NCBI GenBank assembly: GCA_030770535.1
Contig: JASVEC010000008.1
Location: 1,488,001-1,552,000 of the forward strand
Length of the DNA stretch: 64,000 nt
Reading direction: 5' to 3'
Origin: Batkoa obscura
Lineage: Eukaryota; Entomophthoromycota; Entomophthoromycetes; Entomophthorales; Batkoaceae
This document shows positions 1-12,000 of the stretch, piece by piece; within the stretch, counting starts at the first letter, position 1; every line of letters begins with the position of its first letter. A model generated the notes under the pieces. That model was given only the letters and a program-made list of their open reading frames with translations, did no database searches and was not told the DNA's origin. The position numbers were made by a program, and so were the translations under genes.

Positions 1-661
1 TTTTAAAGTAGCTGAAGCAAGCGATATCAACAAAGCTATTTATTTTACAATGGATGGAAAAAGGGTATCAAAAGATAATAGTACTTTATGGACTGAAGTA
101 GTAGATAGGAAATATATACCATATCAAGAAAATTCACAAGGGATAGTAGATATTAAGGAAGGTGATAATGTACAAATTGTTATTGAACACTTTGCTATGC
201 GTAATAATAGTACAACTTGTATTATTCATCCATGGCATTTACACGGTCATTCGTATTATGTAGTTGGTTATGGAAAAGATGGGTTTACAGCCAACAATCA
301 AAAAGAAATTGAAGAAAATTTAAAATATAGTGATAAAATCCCCATTCTAAGAGATACCTTTGTACATTACCCGGATATTGTAGATCAGAATCAACTACAA
401 GCTAAAGCATTTGATTTAAGATTACCTCGTTTAAGGATTGGATTTTCAGAAAGACAGAATTTTAATAAGATTTTACCAAATATCAACATTCAAGAGAATC
501 CAGAACAATATGTCTCTTGTGGTTGGTATGCAATTCGATTCATCGCTAATAATCCAGGATCTTGGTATATTCATTGTCATATTACACCTCATCTACTTAT
601 GGGGAAATATCATATTATTAATGAGTTATCTAAAAGTTATCATGCGAATAAGCACAAATAG
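1..661 (+). CDS. Multicopper oxidase, C-terminal part (gene starts before the window)
   Basis: The reading frame is open from the first bases and ends with TAG at 659-661, so about 219 C-terminal residues of a larger enzyme are seen. It carries the last two copper motifs of the ascorbate oxidase/laccase family: HPWHLHGH (nt 227-250) and HCHITPH near the end, which supply type 1, 2 and 3 copper ligands. Such enzymes oxidise phenols, ascorbate or metal ions and reduce oxygen to water; this one is probably secreted like its paralogue at 18175-19992. The first 273 nt are almost identical to that paralogue (three differences) and the rest is much more diverged. The position that is Met, Leu or Phe in known family members, five residues after the last His, is Lys. 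The substrate cannot be told from sequence. Confidence 0.93.
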   Translation, partial: FKVAEASDINKAIYFTMDGKRVSKDNSTLWTEVVDRKYIPYQENSQGIVDIKEGDNVQIVIEHFAMRNNSTTCIIHPWHLHGHSYYVVGYGKDGFTANNQKEIEENLKYSDKIPILRDTFVHYPDIVDQNQLQAKAFDLRLPRLRIGFSERQNFNKILPNINIQENPEQYVSCGWYAIRFIANNPGSWYIHCHITPHLLMGKYHIINELSKSYHANKHK

Positions 662-1218
662 AAATGGAAGAAATAAAAGCTTTTTAATTATGTTAATTTA
701 TTTTTATTTTATTATAATTTTAATTACTATAACTTATTTATCATATTTATAGTCGTTAGTTTATTTATTAAAATAAATGCTTAATCTAGTGTCTGTTTAT
801 AACCACATAAAAATTATAAAGAATCAAAAATTTTACATGTAAAAGAGAGTTATAATTAGAATATTCAATTAAAATTAGCTTATTTTTTAAATAATAAAGT
901 CATTAAATAATTGACAAAGGATACTAAACTTAGTAACTAGAATACTAAATAAAGTTCATATTTATAAAACTTAAAAAAATTATTTAAAAGAAATGGAATA
1001 TTGAAAAGTTCTATATAAAATAGTTTGAATTCTTTAAAATCATATTAAATTATAATGACATTAAGTAATCTTGATTAAATGGCTTTCAATTTATCAGTTT
1101 TATAAAAAAAATGAGATTGTTTTAAACTCTTATTATTGAAATTGAAAAACTAAATTACTTTTTCATATTATTAAAATATACATAAAATATAGTAATCTTA
1201 ACAATAAATCATTCCTAT

Positions 1219-1321
1219 TTAGGGGTGTTTTTTTTGGTTTCATTACTTTTCCATTTTTTAAGCGCTATTTAAGTGGAAAAACTGCTAGTAAAATTCTTAA
1301 ATAAAAAAATACATCCCCATT
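1219..1321 (+). mobile_element. MITE copy 1 (TGGGGATGT family)
   Basis: About 103 bp beginning AGGGGTGTTTTTTTT and ending TACATCCCCAT. It shares the family core (AAGCGCTATTT, then GCTAGTAAAATTCTTAA) in the same orientation as copies 4, 5 and 6. The left terminus is slightly degenerate. It has no coding capacity, so it would need a transposase supplied elsewhere. Confidence 0.8.
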
Positions 1322-1554
1322 TTTTAAAACTTGACATAAATCTATAGAGAACATAACAATTCCTGGATTATGTCACTTTAGATAAAAATTCCAATGATGA
1401 GTTTGTTAATTTGATTAACAAAAAAGTAAGAAATCAGATTTAACTAAGAATTCAAACTTATTTTTAACATTATAATATAAAAAGAAGGGAGTTAATAAGG
1501 GATGATTTCAAACTTCGTCATCAAAAAAATTGGGTTACGTGGATGAAAATAAAG

Positions 1555-1563
1555 TATATAAAC
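1555..1563 (+). promoter_or_regulatory. TATA box of the glutamate decarboxylase gene
   Basis: TATATAAAC lies 56 bp before the ATG. The same nonamer precedes several other intronless genes in this window at a similar distance. Confidence 0.6.
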
Positions 1564-1610
1564 ATAAATGATAATCAAAAGTAGAATAGAGAATTTAAAA
1601 ATAATCAAAA

Positions 1611-3287
1611 ATGCCATTAGCAGGTCAAGTGAAAGCGGATGAAGTCTTAGAAAAAGCTCGTGAAAAGCGAACTGTTGATAAAGGATCAAAGTTACAAAAT
1701 TTTGCCTATGCTTCTCGTTATCAAGCTCGAGAGATCCCTAAATTTAGGATGCCCGAAGAAGGAGTTGATCCTAAAGCAGCTTATCGTATTGTTCATGATG
1801 AAATGATGTTGGATGGTAAACCAGAATTAAATTGTGCTACTTTTTTAACGGGATGGATGGAACCTGAAGCGGATCAATTAATTCAAGAAAACATCAATAA
1901 GAATTTTGTAGATGCCGATGGTTTTCCTTCTTCTATGATTTTACATGAACGTTGTATCTCCATGTTAGCTAATTTATGGAAGGTTCCTAATGGTAGTCAA
2001 GCTATTGGTACTGTATGTGGTGGTTCGAGTGAAGGTGTTATCCTTGGTGGTTTAGCTATGAAATGGGCTTGGAAACAAAGAATGAAAGATGCTGGTAAAG
2101 ATATTTCAAAACCTAATGTAGTATTTGGTGCTAATGCTCATGCTTGTATTGAGAAATTTGCTCGTTTCTTTGATGTTGAAGCACGTATTGTACCAGTTAA
2201 AAAGGAACATAACTTTGTGATGAATGCTAAAGATTGTGTTAAATTTATTGATGAAAATACCATTGGTATTTATTCTATTTTAGGTTCCACTTATACTGGT
2301 CATTATGAAGATGTGGAAGCTCTTTCTAAAGAATTAGATGATTATGAAAAGAAAACTGGTATTTATGTACCTATTCACGTTGATGGTGCTTCTGGTGCTT
2401 TTGTTGCTCCATTTGCTACACCAAATCTTAAATGGAGTTTTGATCTCCCAAGAGTAGTTAGTATCAATGCTTCTGGTCATAAATATGGTTTAGTTTACGC
2501 TGGATTAGGATGGGTTGTATGGAAAGATAAGGATCTTTTACATAAAGATCTTATCTTTGAAATGCATTATTTGGGTGTAACTGAATATTCCTTTTCTCTC
2601 AACTTTTCAAGACCTTCTTCTCATTTAATTGCTCAATATTATAACTTTATTCGTTTGGGTAAAGGAGGATATAAAAGAATCATGTTAGATAATTTACATA
2701 ATGCTCGTTATTTATCTCGTGCCCTTGAACAATCTGGGTATTTCTCTGTTGTATCTGATATCCATCGTTTGAAAGGAAAACATAGTATTGAAACTGAAAA
2801 TGATACTAAATCTTATAAAATTGAACAATTGAATGTTGGTTTACCATTGGTAGCTTTTAAACTTTCTGAAAAATTTTTAAAGGAATTTCCATATATTTCA
2901 GTATCAGATGTATCTGGATTAGCACGTACTAAAGGTTGGCTTATTCCCAATTATAATTTACCAAAGGATTGTGAAGATACTAAAATATTAAGAATTGTAG
3001 TTAAAGAATCTTTTTCTGAAGAAATAATCGATCGATTAGTTGAAGATATTATTGCAGCTGTTAATACTTTACAAGTGAAATGTGCTAATGGTAATGGTTT
3101 AGTTGCTACTAGTCAATCAGGTGATCCATCAGATTCTATCTTTGAAATTATGGGTGAAATGTCCAATGATTCTCCATTTCTAACTAAGAAATTTGAATCT
3201 AGTACAAGTAAACGTAAAGCAGGTAAAAAGCTCAATGATGAGAAGCCTAAACCTAAACGTAGCAATACATTTTCATCTGTTTGTTAA
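1611..3287 (+). CDS. GAD1: Glutamate decarboxylase (PLP-dependent)
   Basis: A single-exon gene of 558 residues. The protein follows the group II decarboxylase pattern of GAD: a charged N-terminus, the conserved stretch NCATFLTGWMEPEADQL, and SINASGHKYG, whose Lys (about residue 291) should bind pyridoxal phosphate. The product converts glutamate to GABA and CO2 and feeds the GABA shunt, which in fungi is tied to oxidative and acid stress. The last 60 residues form a Ser/Lys-rich tail ending KPKPKRSNTFSSVC, which looks disordered. Fungal and plant GADs often have C-terminal tails, but no calmodulin-type Trp-containing helix is visible. The next gene starts only 163 bp after the stop. Family assignment is secure. 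Confidence 0.97.
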   Translation: MPLAGQVKADEVLEKAREKRTVDKGSKLQNFAYASRYQAREIPKFRMPEEGVDPKAAYRIVHDEMMLDGKPELNCATFLTGWMEPEADQLIQENINKNFVDADGFPSSMILHERCISMLANLWKVPNGSQAIGTVCGGSSEGVILGGLAMKWAWKQRMKDAGKDISKPNVVFGANAHACIEKFARFFDVEARIVPVKKEHNFVMNAKDCVKFIDENTIGIYSILGSTYTGHYEDVEALSKELDDYEKKTGIYVPIHVDGASGAFVAPFATPNLKWSFDLPRVVSINASGHKYGLVYAGLGWVVWKDKDLLHKDLIFEMHYLGVTEYSFSLNFSRPSSHLIAQYYNFIRLGKGGYKRIMLDNLHNARYLSRALEQSGYFSVVSDIHRLKGKHSIETENDTKSYKIEQLNVGLPLVAFKLSEKFLKEFPYISVSDVSGLARTKGWLIPNYNLPKDCEDTKILRIVVKESFSEEIIDRLVEDIIAAVNTLQVKCANGNGLVATSQSGDPSDSIFEIMGEMSNDSPFLTKKFESSTSKRKAGKKLNDEKPKPKRSNTFSSVC

Positions 3288-3379
3288 ATTATATATTTTT
3301 ATTTAAAATAAATAAGAGAAGCTTTTATTTAAAAAGTTACCATTTTTGGAATTTTTTTGAAATTCAAACTTAAATCAAA

Positions 3380-3446
3380 GTTGAATTCTTTTTTCTTTTT
3401 TCTTTCTTTTTTTTCTTTCTTTTTTTTCTTTCTTTTTTTTCTTTTT
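3380..3446 (+). promoter_or_regulatory. Polypyrimidine tract before the FSH-type hydrolase
   Basis: A run of T and C with about three near-identical 14-nt units (TTTTTTTTCTTTCT) ends five bases before the ATG at 3451. In a 163-bp intergenic gap it is the only candidate promoter element, since no TATA box is seen. A T-rich promoter role is inferred from position. Confidence 0.45.
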
Positions 3447-3450
3447 AAAA

Positions 3451-4424
3451 ATGAGAATCTTATGCTTACCAGGTCATGCTCAAAGTAAACAACAATTTCA
3501 AAGTAATAATTTAGGGGTATTTCATTATTTTAAAGAAAAAGAAATAAATTATGGTAATGTTTAATAATATTAATAAACTGAAATTTTATTTAATTCATAT
3601 TAATACTAGATATCTTACAGCCTTATCATCCCAATTTTAATGGTAGTTTAGTTTTAGTTAAACTTTAATAATATTAAATATTAATTCAATTTATTTAATC
3701 TTATTAGGGTAAACTTTAATATTAATTAATATTAAAAATAATTAATTATCAACTCATTTATTATTAAACCCTTCAGAGAAAATAGTTATACATGGTATTA
3801 TCAATTAAAAGATCAATCTGAATTATTAAATACTACAAAACAACAATCAATAAATTATATATTAAATTATTTAAATGAACAGGTAATTTATTTTATAAAA
3901 ATAGAAGATATTTGTAATAAAGATTAATTTTTTTATTAAGCCCCCATTTGATGCTATATTAGCATTTTCACAAGGTAAATTATCAATTAAAATATTAAAA
4001 ATACAATTTTATACTCTTATTAATAATATTAATAAGGTGGTGCTATGTTAAGTATTTTAAGTAACTTTATTCAATACCCAAAACAAAATATTCATAAAGC
4101 TTTAATACAAAACTTAAAAACTAATAACAAATTAAATTGGAAATTAATTTTCTGTGGTAGTTATTTACCCAATTATTTAACAATAATTGAACCTTTAAAT
4201 TATCAAACATTACATATAATAGGTCAATCAGATACTATCATTTTACCAGGTAAATAAATTATAATATAAATAAATAAATAAATAAATAAATATTAATAAT
4301 AGAAAGATCTTTAATTTTAAGTCAACAATATATAAATTCACAATTACTTTATCATAATGGTAGTCATTCTATTCCTTATCAATCTAATGAATTACATCAA
4401 TTATATAAATTTTTATTAATTTAA
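3451..4424 (+). CDS. FSH1-family serine hydrolase (spliced)
   Basis: Several short exons join in frame across GT-AG introns. Exon 1 encodes MRILCLPGHAQSKQQF, matching the start of FSH1-like hydrolases (KILCLHGF..N). Later exons encode RENSYTWYYQL, then PPFDAILAFSQGAML with the nucleophile Ser in FSQG, then IIGQSDTIILPGER with the acid Asp, and finally HNGSHSIPYQ with the His. The full alpha/beta-hydrolase triad is therefore present in the family order. The protein is about 210-230 residues; the boundary of the second exon (about 3600-3780) is uncertain. The natural substrate of this family is poorly known and an esterase activity is likely. The TAA at 4422-4424 overlaps the stop of the convergent gene on the other strand. 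Confidence 0.82.
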
Positions 4425-6150
4425 TATTCCACATCCCCTTCATCTTCATTACCATTAATAGGACTATCACTTACTTTCATAAGACTACTTTTTTTAATCC
4501 CCAATTCCCCATTATTATGATTCAATTTATTAAATGTTAAAGAATCACCAATCCATTCCCAAACATGATGATCATCCCCTTTAATATCTTTTTGATATTT
4601 TCTAATATTACTATTATTTTCAATTAGTTGACATACTTGATTCCATATATATTGTCGTTGATTTATATCTTTATATTCCATAGTTAATAAATGATCACGT
4701 AATAAATTAATTCCAATAGAATTCTCTGGATATTTACTAGGGTTTTGTAGACTAAGATGATCCTATTAATTAATAAATATAAATTATTAGAAATTGAAAT
4801 TGAAATTAAAATTAAATTCTATTTTTAATAAATAAATCTTACTCGATCAATTAATTCTTGAATTACTTGATGATATAATTGATTCACTTTCACTTTTTCA
4901 TTACAATAAATTTGATATTTATAATAAAAATAAATTAATACTGCCACTAAACAATTCAAAACTAAAAATAAAGATATATTAATCATTGATAATTAATTAT
5001 ACAATATAAAAATATTATTTAAAACAAATTAAAACTTACATAATATTTCTTTATAATATATTTTCATCCATTTTAAATAAATTAATTTCAATTGACAATA
5101 AATGGTATATTTTTCAATTTTACTTTTAATTAAAATAATTTCTTGACCTTCTTTATTGATTACTATTTTTTTTAAAATATCATTGTCCGTTAATAATTGT
5201 TGATAACTTTTTTCAAATAAGGTATTAAATTCCAATAAATCCGTATCATATTTCTAAATATAAAATAAAAAAGTAATTCATTAATAATATTAAAACATAC
5301 TATTTCTTTTTCCAAGATTAATTTTTTAATATCATCAAATTTCAAATATTCTTCTCTCACAAACTTCTTTTCCCCATAACATTTTACTAGTCCAGCATTT
5401 TGTTTTAATTTTTCCAAACTTTTTAAATAGAATTGATTCACTTTTAATACTTGACTTAAATCAATAACACAACTTGCTGATAAAGGGAACAATTTACTAT
5501 TCATTGGATGAGGTAAAAGTATATAACCTTTTTTACAATATTGAATTTGATGATTTTGACATACAGCATGTTTTGGACATGAAATACAAGTAGGTAATAG
5601 GAAATCAAAATAGAATGGTTCTAAAGAAAGTAATTAAGATTAATAAAAATATTAAAAAAATCATTTATTTTCTATATTTTAATTTAAATTTAATTTAATT
5701 TAATTAAATTTAAAATAACTTACTTTCTTTTACTTGTTTTTCACTATTACAATAACCTAATTGAATAGTATGATATCGATACCAAAGAAAGTAACTAAAT
5801 AATATTAATAATAAACTTAAATTTAATAATCGATTAAAAAACGAATTATTAGTTTCTATTGTTTTTGGTGTAAATTTTAATCGTCCTTCAAAGGGAGAGG
5901 GTATTGTGGGGAGAATTATGGTAGACTCTTTAGTTAAATTGGAATTAGGTTCTTCTTCAATTTCATTTGTTTTGGTTAAAATGGATTCATATGAATTATT
6001 TGTTATTGACTTTGTAGATCTATTTATTTTCTTTTTTATATTTGTTATTGGCTATAGTTTATTATTAATTCAATAAATTATTTTATTTTATTTTATTTTA
6101 ATTACTCTTTTTTTTATTCTTTCTTTTTGTTGAAATGGATTATCACTCAT
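4421..6150 (-). CDS. Src1/Heh/Man1-type inner nuclear membrane protein (MSC domain), spliced
   Basis: Read on the minus strand, exon 1 is 6150-6106 (MSDNPFQQKERIKKR), exon 2 is 6051-5724, and further exons follow to the stop at 4423-4421. The product has a basic, Ser/Thr-rich N-terminus, a membrane segment (about LLNLSLLLILFSYFLW), a luminal Cys-rich stretch with the spaced pattern CISCPKHAVC, a second membrane segment (VLNCLVAVLIYFYY) and a C-terminal winged-helix-like part with QYIWNQVCQLIENNSNIR and VWEWIG. This order is that of the Man1-Src1p C-terminal (MSC) domain of Heh1/Heh2/Src1, which anchors chromatin and helps assemble nuclear pores. No N-terminal HeH/LEM helix-extension-helix domain is encoded in the visible first exons. 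A further upstream exon is not excluded, but only 169 bp separate it from the next gene. Confidence 0.85.
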
Positions 6151-6319
6151 TTTTTTATTTAAAATTTATTAAAAAAAGAATTTTAAATTTTCGTTTTTAT
6201 TTTTAAATTATGATTTAAAAATTTGAATGAAAAACAAACAAAGATTATGACATAACAAGAAAGTAAACATCCAAATCAAATAATTTTATTTTAAAAAAGT
6301 ATATAAAAAATCCCTTTCT

Positions 6320-7177
6320 TTATACTCTCTTATAAAAATCTAATGTTGTAAAATAGATAGTTATTAAATTTTCGAATTCTTCTTTACTTAATATTTCATC
6401 TTCTTTTTTTAATTTTAAATTTAATCTTTTTGAAAATAAATTAACTTTCTTTTTAGGTTGAATTAAATATTCTTTAAAAATTAAGTTATCATTTAATAAT
6501 TTTTCTAAAATTAATTCCAATTCCACCATAGTAATTAATAATTCTAGATTTTTATGTAAAATTCTCTAAAAATAATAAATTAATATTTATTTTATATATA
6601 TTATAAAATATAATAAACTTTACCTTACTAATACCTGGATAACGAAGAATTTGTTTACAAACAGCTAATTTATAAGTATTATAAACATCCTTATTTTCTT
6701 TAAATTCATAATTTAACCATGGTTTTGGTAGAATTAAAACTTCATTTTCTTTTTGATTCTTATTAATCTTATTTCTTCTATTACCAATATATGTAGCCCA
6801 TTTATTAAAATATTCATAACTTATAATTCGACTTATTTCACTGCCAACAATATAAATTAATGGTGGATTATATTTCATTAATAAATTTAATCCCATTTCA
6901 ATATCATTAATATTAATATTTTTAAAATATTTGATTATTAATATTTTGGTTATACCATTAACTTCAAATTGTTTTATAAATTCATATATTAATTTCACTT
7001 GTTGTTGTAATTGTTTATCCGAAATTGTTAATAAAAAGTTGTTAATATTATGTTCAATTATTGGATTTTCTTTAACTTTTGATCTTTTATTACTGTTAAG
7101 TGTTAATTCATTATCTTCTTTATTAATTTGACGTTTAATAATAAAATTGCTTATATCTTCTTCACTATTACTGATAA

Positions 7178-7246
<69 letters not shown>

Positions 7247-7975
7247 CTACATTAAAATAAAATATTAAAAATATAAAAAATATAAAAAAATATAATAATT
7301 TAATAATTTACCATCATTTTCTAAACCTAAATTAAATTTTCCAATAAAATTTTCTTCTTTAACTTTTAATTTTTGATTAGTAGATTTTATGTTAGCTTCA
7401 TTATTTCGAACTTCATCATGAATATTAATTATTGGTAATTCAAGTTCAATCTAAAAAATAAATTAAATTATTATTATTATTATTATATATTATATATTAT
7501 ATATTATATATTATTCTTAATCTTACCTTATTTTCAGCAATCAAAGATAATAATACTAACATATTTGATGGAGTTACTAAAGGAGTAATAATAAATTCCA
7601 TTTTGTTTTGTTGATTTATTTTACTTATTAACTCATTATAATAATTTTTTCCTAATTCAATTAATTTTTTTGGAAATGTATTATTTAAACATAATATAAA
7701 TTTATCACTTAATATATAATCTAATTTTTTACCCGGCATTTGTCGATGCATTTGTTGAATTAATTCATTCTCATATAATTGATTACTTATTCTTTTAGTA
7801 TTACATATTACGTTTTTAGAAACTAATTGTTTAATGGCCATTTCTGTTAATCGAGGATCTAAATTTAATAATAATGGTGTCAATTTATTCATAAAATCGA
7901 AACTACTTTTATCCATTAATAATATAATTCGTATAATTCCTAAAGTTAATTCTAAACTTGGATTAATTTTAATTA

Positions 7976-8051
<76 letters not shown>

Positions 8052-8976
8052 TATTGTTAATTGTTGACATAAATTAGCAGTTGGATCATCTAAATTAAAA
8101 GTACCAAATGAAGAATACATATTAAAATTCATTAAAGCTACATTCTTTGCTAATAAAGAAGCAGTATCAGATGTTTCAATAAAATAATTTAATGTATTTA
8201 AATTAAATGGTAATGGATTTTTAATTTTAGATATTAAATTAGGTACTTTAAATTGCATTATTTGTTTTATATTATAATTAGATTGAATTTCATTATTATA
8301 ATAATATGTTTCTTTTTGATCAAATAAATTTAATACTCGATGTAAATTAATATTATAATTTTCATTAACCTCTTGAATACTTGATGGTAAAGGTTTAAAT
8401 GAAGCTAATTGTTCTTTTTGTTGATAATTTTTTAATTTAGATTCAAAATACTTAAATTGTTCTTGAAAATTAAAATTTAAAGCAATCTTATTAGGTAAAT
8501 AAGAATAAGGATCATTTTCTTTTGGATTTATAGGTTGATGTATAATTTCTTCTCCTTCTCCTTCTGTAAATTCTTTTTCAATTAAACTTTTGTCTTTTAC
8601 TCCTTCAATATAAATTTGTTTCCAAATTTCCATTAATTTTAATAATTCAAGTTGATATTTTTGTTTATTTAAAGTAGATTTTAACCAAGTTCGAACTGCA
8701 CTTTTTGAAAATTTTGGAAAAAAATATTGTAATGGAAATGAATAATTTATTCTTTCTTTATGAAATCGAAATTGTAATATTGTTACTCCTAATAAAATTT
8801 GCTCAATTGTAAATTCTGTTGTTGGTCTTATTCGTTGATATTCTACTTGATATTGATCAAAATAATTTTGATTTAATAATTCTAATTCTTCTTCATTACT
8901 AAATTCCATATCATTTAAATCTATATTATTAAATTTCTTTGTTTTCTTTTTCTTATTTCCTTTTCTATTTATTATT

Positions 8977-9011
<35 letters not shown>

Positions 9012-12000
9012 GAAATCTAATACTTTCTTAATCAATTCACTTTCTTTTAACTTTTTCTTAATATTATCAGAATTATCAATTGATTTAAACTTCTTTTCTA
9101 ATATATAATAATACGATCGAATATTAGCTGTGGGTATCTTTAAGGTATCCGCTAATTCATTTATCTTATTACTATCATTTAAAGGAGTAATCTTACGTCG
9201 AATATCAATATAAGAATTAAGTACTCCTCTTTCAAATACATTAAATGTATATTTTTGAGTCCAATTGTTAGCTGTATTTAACCAAATTTTTATTTCTTCT
9301 TGACATCGTGTCATCTCACTTGTATCTTGTTCATAAAATACTTGATTTGCTTTATTAATAATATTCTCTTTCTCTTTCTCTTTATTTTTATCTTTATCTT
9401 TATCTTCTTTTATTAAAGTTTCATTACCCGCGTGATATTCTAAATCGGTCCAAAATAAGATTGCATCTTGAACTGTTTCTAAACAATATTGATTCATAAC
9501 TTTTAAAATATCCATAACATGTTCATATTTATTTGGTAAATAATAAAAAAAGCTTACATGTTTATTTACTAATTCTTGTTTCACAATCTCATGATAAGGT
9601 TGATTGACTATCATTTGATCAAAATTATATAAATTAACTTTAAATAATAAACCCATAGCTGTTAAATATTTGACTATTTTTAAGGTTTTTTTACATAAAT
9701 TAGGCTGAATTAATTCCTTATATTTTTCTTTATCAATATCCTTTAATAATTTACTCCGGTTTTCACTCTTTCCGCAATATTCTACTAAATCTTCATTTAT
9801 ATTAGAGATAGGTGTAATTGCCAATAAAACTTCCAATTTTAACTCTTGAAAAAAAACTTGAGGCGGTAATAATCGTGTTTGTTGATATTTATCATCAAAT
9901 AAAGATAAACATTCAATTAAATGAACATGTAATGTTTTTATTCTCAATAATATTGTTTTTAATAATCCTAGTTTCTGTCCTATTGTTAACCAATGATCAA
10001 AATTTGTTGCTACTTCTAAAATCGGCTTTCTAATTGTATTTTCTTTACTCTCATTTTTAACTAATTTTGTTAGCTTTTGAATTTTATTCATACTGTTAAT
10101 ATAATCTACATCCTCTATAATATCTCCTCTTTCTTTATTTTCAAAATTATATATTACTTCTCTAACCAAAGGTCTCTTTGTTGTAAGAAACCTAGAATTA
10201 TTACAAACATCTTGAACAAAAGAATTAATAATTAATTGTTGATTATCAAATTGATATAAATGAATAATTGTTACATTTTCTGTTGTACCATTGAGATGAG
10301 GTACTTCAATTTCAAGTTTAGCTACCTTTTTTTCTAATTGTAGAGATTTGATACTATTCATCAATGTTTTTCGATCCAAATCTGATTTTATGCCATGAGA
10401 TTTTAATTTTTGTTGAACTAAATTAAGTAATCTGACATCAAATTTTATTATTTTATTTTCCTCAAGGACATCTAGTAGCATTCGATTTCGTAATTCTTTT
10501 GTTAATGAATATATATCACCCCTTGCAATTTTCTTTGATTTACTTGCTTTATTTTTTTCGCTTGGTATATTTTCTTTAGTTTGTCCATTAATAGTTACAT
10601 TTTCTTTAGTTTGCTCTGTTATCTCATTCTCTTTTTTTTGTTCATTAATAGTTATATCTGTATTTTCTTCCATCTGTTCCGATATATTTTTGTTTTCCTC
10701 TACTGTATTTATGTTGGATGAATTTATCGTATTTTTTTTACTTTCAAATGCTTCTTTAGTGAAAAATCGAAGCATTCTTTTCTTACCCTCAAATTCATAT
10801 GCTTTTACACAAGGTGAAATATCATCATCTTCCTTTTCTTTTACTAATATTGATAATAAATTTAATAATATTCTTTCTGATAAACCCATCATTTTTTTAC
10901 TAATTTCCTGTAAAAAACAAAATAGAAATATGAATTATTATTATTATTATTGTTATTATAAATTAAAAACAAAAACTTACCGAAGTAAGGATCCCCTTTT
11001 CCCCACTATCTTTAATGATTTGATAAATTTGATGTTCAAAAGGCAAATTAGGATGTAAATTTGAATCTTGAGAATCAATAGGTTCATTATAATTAATCTT
11101 CTTTGGAATTTTAACATCCGTATCAATATTAAAATCTTTTAGTTTCCTTATACCATCTATTAATGTACCATTTTCTTTATGAATAGCAATATATTGAAGA
11201 TACCCAATTCGAACCATATTTTGAATAATACGTCGAATTCGTTTACGAAACACATAATTTTCATCATGGAGTTTCTATTCAATAAAATTAATAAACAGTG
11301 ATTATAATAAATATAGTATAATAAACTTACTAATTTTCTATAAAGATCTTTTAATGGAAATACTTCTTGTTGTTGATCTTTAAAAAAGGAATGTATTGCT
11401 TTTTTAACACTTTGATTTGAAATAGAAATATCAATATCATCATCATTAACAATAAAGTTATCTAAATTCTGTATTTCGCCTTGTTCTAATTCAACATCAT
11501 CATCCATATTAACTAAAAATATATTCCTTGATGCATAATAAGAATGTAACTGTATATTTGTATAGCATGTTGTTTTCTTTTTTCTTACAATTGGATGACG
11601 TACACTAAAATATTTTTTATTTTTTATTTTTTATTTTTTGTTATTAATTAAAATAAGAATACTATTGTTAACTTACATCAGTCCTAAATTCACCAACTCT
11701 TTAACACGAGTAAATATAGTTTTAGCATCTTTTTTAAATACATCCGATAAATCGGTAGTTAATACCCCTGAATAACGATGTTTACAAATGTAATATAGTA
11801 ACTCTTTCCATTCTTTAGTTACTTTTTCAGGCTATAAAATAAAATTAAAACTAAATTTCCTTTTTTATTTAATAACTTACATCCACATTTTTATAAATAA
11901 TTTGATCCCTTATTTTTTCTTCAATGATTACAACTACTGCCGAATAATTTTTTTCTATTTCTTGATATGTATTTAATTTAAGTTGAGCGCTATCTGCCTA

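Larger units (their letters stand above)
662..1610. other. Intergenic spacer, MCO to glutamate decarboxylase
   Basis: AT-rich DNA without a convincing gene. It holds one MITE copy (about 1219-1321) and, at its right end, the core promoter of the glutamate decarboxylase gene. Nothing else was recognised. Confidence 0.6.

Noticed and set aside
1492-1689. Small minus-strand open frame over the GAD start
   Set aside because: Overlaps the promoter and first codons of a certain gene and is made of Leu/Ile/Tyr-rich codons.
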